Shown here one piece after another: positions 1-6,556 of a DNA stretch of 20,202 nt. Position 1 is the stretch's first letter, and each line of letters begins with the position of its first letter. The stretch spans positions 1 to 20,202 of IMG/VR virus record IMGVR_UViG_3300045996_000628; one strand, given 5' to 3'. This stretch comes from a virus. Below the pieces are notes generated by a model that was given only the letters and a program-made list of their open reading frames with translations, had not been told where the DNA came from and made no database searches. A program made the position numbers and the translations under genes.

Positions 1-122
1 GCGATGTCCGCGATCAGCACACCTGCGTACGTGCCGACGAATGCCAGGGCAGCGTTTACAGCCTTGTTCGCCGTCTCCGCAGCACCCTTCACCTCGGGAT
101 GAGAGATCTCGAAGTTGCTCAT
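1..122 (-). CDS. Small hypothetical protein, cut by the window edge (N-terminus only)
   Basis: About 40 N-terminal codons are visible, starting MSNFEISHPEV and running into an alanine/valine-rich stretch (AALAFVGTYAGVLIADI) that could be a membrane or buried amphipathic helix. The ATG is preceded by GGAGG three bases upstream, a strong ribosome-binding site. The gene lies 33 bases downstream of the DUF1353-type gene, so it is probably the last or next gene of the lysis operon. I do not recognise the family. A small membrane protein is possible, but the sequence ends before this can be judged. Confidence 0.7.
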   Translation of the reverse strand, partial: MSNFEISHPEVKGAAETANKAVNAALAFVGTYAGVLIADI

Positions 123-155
123 GATCCTCCTTTTCCGATCGGCGTTCGGTACCGA

Positions 156-668
156 TCAGGTCTTTTGCGCGTCGGCCTTCGCCCGGTCAGGAACGAACTT
201 GCTGGCCAACCAAAGTATCGTCAGCCAAACCTGAACCACCAAGCTCGGGATCAAGACAACTGGACTCGCCAGTATCAAGACCAGCAGCACCTGAGGCAAG
301 GTCTTCAGACTACCAGCTCGACGATGCTTGTTGCCGATGGCGCCGAGGCGCACGCCGGCCCACATGATCCAGCGTCGAGGGAACGTGACCCCCGACACCT
401 TCATCGCCTCTCGAAACGTCTTGTCGACGTCGTTCGAGGAGATCGTGGGGATCATGTCTGTGATCAACCAATCGTGGAGAACGGCGGACTTGGAGTACAG
501 CCCGGTCCTAGGGTACAACCAGGCCGTAGCCCTCGGAACCGAGGCGAAGTCCGTCACGTAGCCCACCGGGACTCGGTGTTCGACCTGGTCGGTCTTGAAG
601 ATCAGATCGCGAGTCAGTTCCCAGCGTACATCGTCGATCTCGTCGACCCCGAGCTTCGTGACGAACAT
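156..668 (-). CDS. DUF1353-type protein with hydrophobic C-terminal tail
   Basis: This 170-aa protein has the two signature blocks I associate with the phage and prophage family DUF1353: VTDFASVP at residues 38-45 and SAVLHDWLI at 61-69, followed by a helix with FREAM and FPRRWIMWAGVR. The family's biochemical function is not established as far as I know. Residues 124-157 are an almost uninterrupted hydrophobic segment with two prolines, long enough for one or two membrane spans, followed by a short charged end. The start ATG is one base after the endolysin stop (TGA-C-ATG), implying translational coupling. Position right after the endolysin suggests a lysis-related or envelope-associated role, but that is inference. 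Family assignment is by motif memory only. Confidence 0.8.
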   Translation of the reverse strand: MFVTKLGVDEIDDVRWELTRDLIFKTDQVEHRVPVGYVTDFASVPRATAWLYPRTGLYSKSAVLHDWLITDMIPTISSNDVDKTFREAMKVSGVTFPRRWIMWAGVRLGAIGNKHRRAGSLKTLPQVLLVLILASPVVLIPSLVVQVWLTILWLASKFVPDRAKADAQKT

Positions 669-669
669 G

Positions 670-930
670 TCATCGTCCTACGACATCGTCCGGGGGCTCT
701 CCGCCCAGAGCGAACGGGATGGAGTCGACGTCTGCCTGACGCCACTGCTCCGGAGAGCCGAGACGCCTTGCAGCCATGCGGAACACCACGCCGTTGGGCA
801 TGTAGGCACGAACCGCACCGCCCGGAAGCTCGGGGTCGAGCTTGACCATGAACACCAGGTCGCCCCAGCGGTAGGTCTTGCCAGGCACCAGGGCCGTGTT
901 GTCTCCGTGCACCAACAGAACGTTGGCCAT
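670..930 (-). CDS. Putative internal in-frame product: separate endolysin C-terminal domain
   Basis: Within the endolysin frame, codon 194 is an ATG at position 930, preceded by GAGGAGG with an 8-base spacer, which is an optimal initiation signal. Translation from here would give an 86-aa protein starting MANVLLVHGDN, corresponding exactly to the region after the acidic linker. Internal starts that make free wall-binding domains, which then assemble with the full enzyme, are known for some endolysins such as Lys170 of an Enterococcus phage and CTP1L and CD27L of clostridial phages. The signal is seen; its use is inferred. The GAGGAGG also encodes Glu-Glu in the linker, so it may be coincidental. 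Confidence 0.45.
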   Translation of the reverse strand: MANVLLVHGDNTALVPGKTYRWGDLVFMVKLDPELPGGAVRAYMPNGVVFRMAARRLGSPEQWRQADVDSIPFALGGEPPDDVVGR

Positions 931-1509
931 ATCGTCGTCCTCCTCAGGAACGTCCAACCCCGCGATCACTCGAGCGCGAGGGATGATCTCATCAATCAGT
1001 TGGCGGATTCGAACATCACCCGGGCACACCTTGCCGTACGCGCTGGACCACAGCTCGCCGTCGGATACCCTACCCCCGTAAGCCATACCCTCGAAGTTAC
1101 CGTTGCACCCCTGACGGTGGTACGCGATACCTCGGGATCCTGGCTTCGAGTCAGGACACAGCACCAGCGGGATCGAGTGCGTGTGGTAGGCCCAGGCACA
1201 AATCTTGGCAATCGCCTCGATCTGCTGAGGCGTGAACGCCGGAACGTTCGAGCCCGACCACGCACCGAACGCAGGGCCATGGTCCTCGTTCTCGATCGCG
1301 ATGACCCGGTGGTTCCCGTCGAGGTTGGCGGCGCTCCGGTACTTGGTGTCCCGGGACTGGATGATCTGCCCATTCGCCTTCGTCGAGAAGTGCGCAGCCG
1401 CAGCCGGCGCATACCCCACAATGGTGTGGACGCAGACGATGTCGTGCCGGGTCATGAGGGTTTGCGAGGACTGCTCGCCAGCCCACACAGCCTCAGACAG
1501 CCTGGCCAT
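670..1509 (-). CDS. Endolysin: zinc N-acetylmuramoyl-L-alanine amidase (Amidase_2/PGRP-like)
   Basis: This 279-aa endolysin should cleave the bond between N-acetylmuramic acid and L-alanine in peptidoglycan. The catalytic domain covers about residues 15-170. The expected zinc ligands are visible: H28 in VCVHTIVG, H131 in IAYHRQGC and C162 in GKVCPGD. Acidic residues in IAIENEDHG (73-76) sit where this fold has its active-site strand. An acidic linker (PEEDDD, 188-193) leads to an 86-residue C-terminal region (194-279) that matches no LysM or other wall-binding repeat I recognise but is placed where a cell-wall-binding domain would be. An AAAGGATC Shine-Dalgarno precedes the ATG. The gene follows the collagen-like membrane protein by 18 bases. 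The C-terminal region has its own ribosome-binding site and ATG at 930. Confidence 0.93.
   Translation of the reverse strand: MARLSEAVWAGEQSSQTLMTRHDIVCVHTIVGYAPAAAAHFSTKANGQIIQSRDTKYRSAANLDGNHRVIAIENEDHGPAFGAWSGSNVPAFTPQQIEAIAKICAWAYHTHSIPLVLCPDSKPGSRGIAYHRQGCNGNFEGMAYGGRVSDGELWSSAYGKVCPGDVRIRQLIDEIIPRARVIAGLDVPEEDDDMANVLLVHGDNTALVPGKTYRWGDLVFMVKLDPELPGGAVRAYMPNGVVFRMAARRLGSPEQWRQADVDSIPFALGGEPPDDVVGR
939..945 (-). promoter_or_regulatory. Internal ribosome-binding site inside the endolysin gene
   Basis: On the minus strand the bases read GAGGAGG, followed after eight bases by ATG at 930, in frame with the endolysin. It is a closer match to the anti-Shine-Dalgarno than the site at the endolysin's own start (AAAGGATC). 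Confidence 0.5.
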
Positions 1510-1527
1510 TCTTGATCCTTTCGGTTG

Positions 1528-2355
1528 TTATCCCTGAGTGCAAACAACTACGGTTTCCGACTCGCCGGGCAAGAGCCCCGTCAAGAAGGTTCGTTGAGAC
1601 TGCACTGGGAAGTCGGGAGGGCACGAAGGCCCAGGGACTCCAGGGACACCCGGATCACCAGGCGGACCCTTGATGTTAGCGATGAACACCCACGTGTCGA
1701 CGTCCGTCGTGTACTTCACGAAGAAGTCCCCGTCGTCTTCGACCAACAGGTCATGAATCCCACGACCGTCGGCTCCACGGCACTGCAGGGGCTCTTCGAG
1801 GCAGGCTGGAGACTGCCCTGGATCACCCTCGGCGCCTTCCGGGCCTCCAGGACCGCGACAGCCGGGCTCAACTGGCTCGCAGGGGTCACCAGGCTCCCCG
1901 TCCTCTCCTGGGCTCCCAGCGTCGCCCTCAGGCCCCTTAAATTGTGGATCATCCTCGATCCGGTCGTACAAGATGGCCGCAGCGGCTGCAGCGAGTGCGT
2001 CGTCCGCACTGATGCTGCCTCCCGGGTCGGGAATCGGAATCTGAGGAAGTCCTCGTTCCTCGAGCCGCTCATTCGCGGCTTCCAAGGACTCGATACCCGC
2101 TTGGGTGATCGCTGTTTGTGCGGCGTTCTCCGAAATTCGCCAGGTGTTCCAGGCCGAGAAAGCCACGGCCAGAATCGCCACCAACATACTGATGGCGATC
2201 CCGATCTTAGCGTTCCTCGTAGCTTTGATATCCACGCGTTCGACGTGGGCCTTGGTGGGTACATGCTGGCGAACCTGGTCTTCGACTCGGCTTGCCGCCT
2301 CGTCCAGCCGCTCCAGAGCCTCAGCCGAGCCCCCGCGCTCGTCGGAGCTGCTCAT
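1528..2355 (-). CDS. Membrane-anchored collagen-like protein in the lysis cassette
   Basis: This 275-aa protein has a charged helical N-terminus (1-48), one clear transmembrane segment (about 51-69, IGIAISMLVAILAVAFSAW), a helical stalk (75-105), and a region rich in Gly-X-Y triplets: GPEGDAGSPGEDGEPGDP at 141-158, a second block at 168-180 and a third, GPPGDPGVPGVPGP, at 230-243. A small globular-looking insert (about 193-229) separates the second and third blocks. Six cysteines (159, 166, 185, 192, 245, 272) all lie beyond the membrane segment, suggesting disulfides outside the cytoplasm. The start lies inside the end of the coiled-coil holin-like gene (35-base overlap) with GGAGATA upstream. 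Collagen-like repeats are common in phage tail fibres; a transmembrane version beside the endolysin is less usual. Function unknown; lysis role is inferred from position. Confidence 0.85.
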   Translation of the reverse strand: MSSSDERGGSAEALERLDEAASRVEDQVRQHVPTKAHVERVDIKATRNAKIGIAISMLVAILAVAFSAWNTWRISENAAQTAITQAGIESLEAANERLEERGLPQIPIPDPGGSISADDALAAAAAAILYDRIEDDPQFKGPEGDAGSPGEDGEPGDPCEPVEPGCRGPGGPEGAEGDPGQSPACLEEPLQCRGADGRGIHDLLVEDDGDFFVKYTTDVDTWVFIANIKGPPGDPGVPGVPGPSCPPDFPVQSQRTFLTGLLPGESETVVVCTQG

Positions 2356-2713
2356 TGTCTATCTCCAATCCAGTGATGCGCTCACGCAGCTTCTCGACCT
2401 CCATGGAGTGTTCAGCACGCATACGCGCGATGTCCGCCCGGAGGTCGTTGTTGTCAGTCTGCAGGCTCTTGATCTGAGCCGCCATCTCGAGCATCTGGTC
2501 ACGCACCAGCTTGGTTAGGGCGCTGGTGGTTTCCACGATACCGCTCTCGCTCTCTCGCTCTGTCTTGGTGTCTTCACGCTTCTCACGACGACTTTCTAGC
2601 CACAGCTTGCCCAGCCAGAACACCAAGGCAGTTGCGATACTCGAAGGGCCACCGATCCCCAGAATCTGAGCGAGATCGATTCCCCCGGAGTCGGCGGCCT
2701 GTGCCAGGATCAT
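2321..2713 (-). CDS. Holin-like protein: one transmembrane segment plus long coiled coil
   Basis: The 130-aa product has a short N-terminus, one hydrophobic segment (about residues 14-38) and then a highly charged helix from 40 to the end. Residues 72-127 show a heptad-like pattern typical of a coiled coil. This architecture, immediately upstream of the endolysin region, resembles single-span holins of actinophages, which form the membrane lesion that releases the endolysin. Sequence-level identity to a named holin family could not be checked. The ATG overlaps the stop of the preceding membrane protein (ATGA), and its 3' end overlaps the collagen-like gene by 35 bases, so the lysis genes are tightly coupled. 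Confidence 0.8.
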   Translation of the reverse strand: MILAQAADSGGIDLAQILGIGGPSSIATALVFWLGKLWLESRREKREDTKTERESESGIVETTSALTKLVRDQMLEMAAQIKSLQTDNNDLRADIARMRAEHSMEVEKLRERITGLEIDNEQLRRARGLG

Positions 2714-3150
2714 CTCTTGGTCCTCTCCACTTTGGCCGCTCTAAGCTCCAGGAGCAATCGGCGCAGTTCCTCTGGATTTTCTTCCTCTCCCTTACGACGC
2801 CGTTCCAGACGGATATCGTGCACGCTGTCCATCGCAAACGCCCCGAACAAAAACGCGTAGGACAGAACTCTCGCTCCGCCGGCTACTGCGATCACCGACG
2901 AGATTGTGAACAACCCGAGGGCTACCACGACGAGACCGGCAAGCCGGTAACCCTTCCTCTTGCCCATACCCACAAGAAGAAGAGTCCCGGCCACCACAAA
3001 TTCGACACCCAAAAGAACCTCGGCCCAGTAAGGCGCAGATCGTTCTAGGCTGATGATTGGGTAGATGGTCGAGTACAGGCCGAAGGTGATGATCAATAAG
3101 TATGTGGCCACCTTCGACCAATCCCCGAGGCACCTCTTGAAGAGAATCAT
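2710..3150 (-). CDS. Four-helix membrane protein, possible holin or antiholin
   Basis: The 146-aa protein has four predicted membrane segments at about residues 14-32, 43-62, 70-90 and 94-108, and a charged cytoplasmic-type tail (RRRKGEEENPEELRR) from 112. I chose the ATG at 3150, which overlaps the preceding stop as TGATG; a GTG one codon upstream is the alternative. It is followed by the one-helix holin-like gene with an ATGA overlap. Paired membrane proteins of this kind commonly sit between tail-tip and endolysin genes in actinophages and are often annotated as holins or simply membrane proteins. Which of the two genes makes the lethal lesion cannot be told from sequence. Confidence 0.8.
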   Translation of the reverse strand: MILFKRCLGDWSKVATYLLIITFGLYSTIYPIISLERSAPYWAEVLLGVEFVVAGTLLLVGMGKRKGYRLAGLVVVALGLFTISSVIAVAGGARVLSYAFLFGAFAMDSVHDIRLERRRKGEEENPEELRRLLLELRAAKVERTKR

Positions 3151-3974
3151 CACGACGCAGCCGCGTAGAGGACCGACATACTCGGGGCGTGACCATCGGT
3201 CAACACCGTGTTCGCAGCCGTCGATGAGAACGCGTGCAGCAAGATCACATCGTTCACTGCCAGCTCGACGAGGATGTTGTTCTGCACCTCAGTAATGTAC
3301 CCTGCTGCGTTACCCATCGGTTGGAACACGTCACCATGAGGAAGGGTCGATCCGTTACGGATCCACCGGGTTCCGCCTGCACCGGCCGAAGCCGCCCGAC
3401 TGACGTTCGATGTCAACCAGTAGACGCCGGCAGTCAAGATCGTGACGGTGTTGTTGGTCAGATTGACCGTCACACCTCGCGACTTCACAGTGGTCTGCCA
3501 GTCAACCACGGTTGCCGAGGTCCCGATGGACTGGGCAGTAGTGGTTTGGGTCAGCTTGCAGTACGGCGCCGCACCACCCGAGGACGCTTCCAAAGAAGCC
3601 ACCCGAGAGCCGAGCGCCGTGTTGCCCGTACTGACGTCTGTCGTCCTCGTCTCGACTACTGCGATGCGGGATCGCACGTCAGTGAGCTGGCTGGTCGCCG
3701 AGCCCGTGGTGACGTTGGCACCCGTACCTACGCCCGTACCAAGACGGTCAGACAACCGGACGTTGCCATGACCACCGTTGGTAGCGGTGTTCGTAGTGAG
3801 CGACTCGAGGGCCGTCAACCGAGAGTTCGCGTTGAACGCCTCAATCACGGCCATTCGAGTCTCGTGATCGATAACCCGAGTATCGAGATCCAATACGTTC
3901 GATCGGATCTTGTTGTACTCGGCTGCCGAGGCGATGTTGCCTGAGACAGCCAAAGCCATAGGCACAATAGCCAT
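3150..3974 (-). CDS. Minor tail protein, probable receptor-binding protein with C1q-like C-terminus
   Basis: This 274-aa protein is probably a trimeric tail-tip fibre. Residues 1-60 are helical and end in a coiled-coil-like stretch, followed by a Gly/Thr-rich linker (61-95), a second helical stretch (about 96-131), and a beta-rich C-terminal domain (138-274). That domain has the pattern of C1q/TNF-like jelly rolls: an ILTAGVYWLTSNVSRA strand pair, then a VQNNILVELAVNDVILLHAF block, and a hydrophobic end (SMSVLYAAAS). Such domains bind host surface glycans or proteins in other phages. The ATG at 3974 overlaps the stop of the tail hub gene as TAATG; an upstream in-frame ATG lies inside the hub gene and lacks this arrangement. 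It is the last virion gene before the membrane and lysis genes. Confidence 0.85.
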   Translation of the reverse strand: MAIVPMALAVSGNIASAAEYNKIRSNVLDLDTRVIDHETRMAVIEAFNANSRLTALESLTTNTATNGGHGNVRLSDRLGTGVGTGANVTTGSATSQLTDVRSRIAVVETRTTDVSTGNTALGSRVASLEASSGGAAPYCKLTQTTTAQSIGTSATVVDWQTTVKSRGVTVNLTNNTVTILTAGVYWLTSNVSRAASAGAGGTRWIRNGSTLPHGDVFQPMGNAAGYITEVQNNILVELAVNDVILLHAFSSTAANTVLTDGHAPSMSVLYAAAS

Positions 3975-6556
3975 TATGCACTCCAGATGAAGCTCGTGTC
4001 CCACAGACCATACTGCGGGCTGTCCCAGTATCCGATCAATGCCGGCTTGATCAGCTCAACCGATAGCGTATCTTGCAGACCACCGGTCTGGGAGAAGGTA
4101 CGTGTGATCCCGTAGATCTGGAGCTTCATTTCTTCGCCCAAACCGTCCGGATCCTGCAGCCGCACCGTGTCTCCAAGCTGCCGGCGAGGATCGCCCGCCA
4201 CCTGGATGTTCTCCGTCGTGGGGATGGGCTGGATCGTTCGTGGCAGAAGAGAGCTGAGCAACGTCGACCCTACAATCTCGGGTTGCCACTGCACCCAATC
4301 TCCCGAAAGAGGGAGGTTGCGCTCGCCGTACTTCAGGACGCTCGCACGATCGAACACGGTCTGAATCGCGTTGGGCTGCGGAGTCATGAGTGTACCCATG
4401 ATCCGCAACGCCGGAGAACCATCCTCGTTTACACCAGTGCCAAACCGGGCGGGGTATTCGTACCCATTCCAGACACGGATCACCAGATTACCGTCAACAT
4501 CGAGACGTGCGTTGACATCGACCCCGCTGACAAAGTCGCTTCGCTCGGTCCACAGGCCGCCGATCAGCCACTGGACGACGTAAGCGCCATTGATAAGCGT
4601 TTCCTTATCGTCCCAGTTCGGCGAAGCGCCCGCCACGGTGTCTCGACGATCCATCTTCCAAGCCGTGACCTGAGAGATGTCGTCTCGGTAGATCGTGAAC
4701 TGAACAAATCCACCTTCGGGGTTCGGAGGAATGTAGAACTCGTCGATGTTCGTAGCTTCGAACACCACATCGCGATCAGCCGTCACCATCTTAGAGTCGG
4801 CCGTCAACACGTTTCGAATCGAGTCAAGCGAGTTCGTGATTTGAAGATCCGAAGCGTTGTCAAGGTTGATCGTCCCGGTGATCGTATTCTGCAGTTCGAG
4901 CAAGGTGTTACGGTTCCAGAATCGGAACACACCCTTCTCATCCCAGAATGCGGCACCCAACTCGGCAGCAGCTACGTCAGTGATAGCCTGCCACGCATCC
5001 TCGTACATCTCGACCGGGATGTTTGTCAAACGGTTGAGACCTCGGTCCAAGACGGCAGCGTAGCGAGCCTGTCGGGTACCATCGGTTCGAATCCACGACT
5101 CCACGGGAGTATCCCCAAACCCCGTGTTCCGATACGACCAATAGATGTCGCCCATGCTGCCCTTTCGACGCAGCACAACCAAGCCCTTCAGCGTGTCGTA
5201 GTTGGCGCCTCCCCCAACCCAGTTATCCCAGATGTCCCAGTTGGTGTCGTAACCGTCGGTGGGAGTGACCTTAACTCCGTTCAAGAACAGATTAAAGATC
5301 ACGCTGTCGGCTTCATCTTGCTTGATCACATCAACCTTGATGTGGTCAGTACCCGTTGGCAAGGGGTACCACGGGGTAACCGCCCCGCTGTCCGTCACCC
5401 AGTTCCGAGCCTCGAGACGAATCGATCCGGTGTGCACAACCACCTTGATCCGGGACTCATAACCCGTGTGAATCTCGAGAGGGGTCCAGTTGGTCGTAGT
5501 CCACGGGTAAGAGACGTCGTACCCGCTGGCAGGATCAACCACGTTGCTGATCGTGAACCCGAAGTAGTGCGTGTTGTCGTATTCGAAGTTGTGACGGTCC
5601 TTAGCCCAGTACCGGTTTTCGTTAGCCGAGTAGGGCCCATCGGGCGCTTCACCGGAAGCGTCGCCGCGAACTCCGTTGAAGGAGTAAGGCCGACGGCTGG
5701 TCTCGGTAGCCACGCTCGGGTGGAGGGCCCCTGTCTTCGACATGATCGGCTTACCTACGGTCTCCGTCTTCGGGAAACCCTGCGACCGATTGTTGTCAAG
5801 CTGACCGATGTTCGGTAGGTACGATCCGTTACCCGAGATCCAGAGCTGTGAACCGGGGTCTGCGGCCAACCACTCGGGGTCGTTGACGTAAGGGTACTTC
5901 TCACGATCGGTCTGCCAGCGGTACCCGGTCGGCGACGTGTTGCCGTGGCGCAGGCAGTGGTCGATGACCCAGTGCGACTCGCACAACTGAGCCAAAGTCC
6001 AACCTCGGTCCATGTGATATTTGCTGATGGCCCACTTCGGGAAAGTCACCGGGACACGCAGCTCTTCCGCTCGGTCCAGAGCGGTGATCGTGACCGCGTT
6101 ACCGCCTCGGTGTGGGGTAATCGAGCGGATTCGACCGATGAACTGGTCGTACCAGATGACCCCGTAGATCGTCTCGACTCCGAGCGCGTACTTGATCTCG
6201 CACCCGATCGGATCCTTGTTGTACAAGGGACTCAAACCGTTGTAAGGCGAGAACACCGAAGCGAAGTTCATCAGAGAGCCGTTCGAGTGCAAATACTGCC
6301 CCGACACATCGAACTCCAATGAAGCTGCGGCAGAGCCCTCAATCAGCATCACCTCAGGCGGAGCCGAGCCGGCCAAGGCCCGGTCCGTCTTGATGGAGTC
6401 CGCCCCTTCAGAAAGGTCGCAGATCGTCATTCCAGAGAATGAACCGTTGCGGTTCCAGTCGACAAGAATGCGGGCGTAGATCGTGCGCTCGGACTCGGCC
6501 AGCGCGGCTTCAACAGCCGCATCGACCGTCGAGCCAAGACCGCTCGTCTGCATCAT
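3974..6556 (-). CDS. Tail hub/tail-associated minor tail protein with lectin-like insertion
   Basis: At 860 aa and directly after the Dit-like gene, this is the tail hub (Tal/gp27-like) protein that closes the tail tip and holds receptor-binding proteins. The N-terminal part (about 25-200) contains ARILVDWNRNG and the beta-rich hub-like segment with YDQFIGRIRSITP. The C-terminal third (500-860) continues the hub core, with DAWQAITDVAAAELGAAFWDE and, near the end, GDTVRLQDPDG. Between them, residues about 325-478 look like a concanavalin/LamG-type beta sandwich (HYFGFTISNVV, VFNLFLNGVKV-like strand, GDIYWSYRNT). The start is ATGATG, with the first ATG overlapping the Dit stop (ATGA); GGAGG lies one base before it, so the second ATG at 6553 may be the true start. 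Confidence 0.88.
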   Translation of the reverse strand: MMQTSGLGSTVDAAVEAALAESERTIYARILVDWNRNGSFSGMTICDLSEGADSIKTDRALAGSAPPEVMLIEGSAAASLEFDVSGQYLHSNGSLMNFASVFSPYNGLSPLYNKDPIGCEIKYALGVETIYGVIWYDQFIGRIRSITPHRGGNAVTITALDRAEELRVPVTFPKWAISKYHMDRGWTLAQLCESHWVIDHCLRHGNTSPTGYRWQTDREKYPYVNDPEWLAADPGSQLWISGNGSYLPNIGQLDNNRSQGFPKTETVGKPIMSKTGALHPSVATETSRRPYSFNGVRGDASGEAPDGPYSANENRYWAKDRHNFEYDNTHYFGFTISNVVDPASGYDVSYPWTTTNWTPLEIHTGYESRIKVVVHTGSIRLEARNWVTDSGAVTPWYPLPTGTDHIKVDVIKQDEADSVIFNLFLNGVKVTPTDGYDTNWDIWDNWVGGGANYDTLKGLVVLRRKGSMGDIYWSYRNTGFGDTPVESWIRTDGTRQARYAAVLDRGLNRLTNIPVEMYEDAWQAITDVAAAELGAAFWDEKGVFRFWNRNTLLELQNTITGTINLDNASDLQITNSLDSIRNVLTADSKMVTADRDVVFEATNIDEFYIPPNPEGGFVQFTIYRDDISQVTAWKMDRRDTVAGASPNWDDKETLINGAYVVQWLIGGLWTERSDFVSGVDVNARLDVDGNLVIRVWNGYEYPARFGTGVNEDGSPALRIMGTLMTPQPNAIQTVFDRASVLKYGERNLPLSGDWVQWQPEIVGSTLLSSLLPRTIQPIPTTENIQVAGDPRRQLGDTVRLQDPDGLGEEMKLQIYGITRTFSQTGGLQDTLSVELIKPALIGYWDSPQYGLWDTSFIWSA

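Noticed and set aside
141-154. Palindrome TCGGTACCGA between the DUF1353-type gene and the next gene, as an operator or att site
   Set aside because: Ten bases, single copy, no supporting repeat or promoter; expected by chance at this scale.
99-1515. Overlapping plus-strand open frames of 248 and 306 codons opposite the endolysin and DUF1353-type genes
   Set aside because: The opposite strand has zinc-ligand motifs and family signatures; the plus frames show none.
1525-2376. 283-codon plus-strand frame opposite the collagen-like gene
   Set aside because: The minus-strand frame has a clear membrane segment, Gly-X-Y repeats and a ribosome-binding site, so the plus frame is a shadow.
4073-5818. 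581-codon open frame on the plus strand
   Set aside because: It lies wholly opposite the tail hub gene; the translation is low-complexity, rich in Arg, Val and Asp, with no recognisable domain. GC-rich coding DNA often leaves the opposite strand open.
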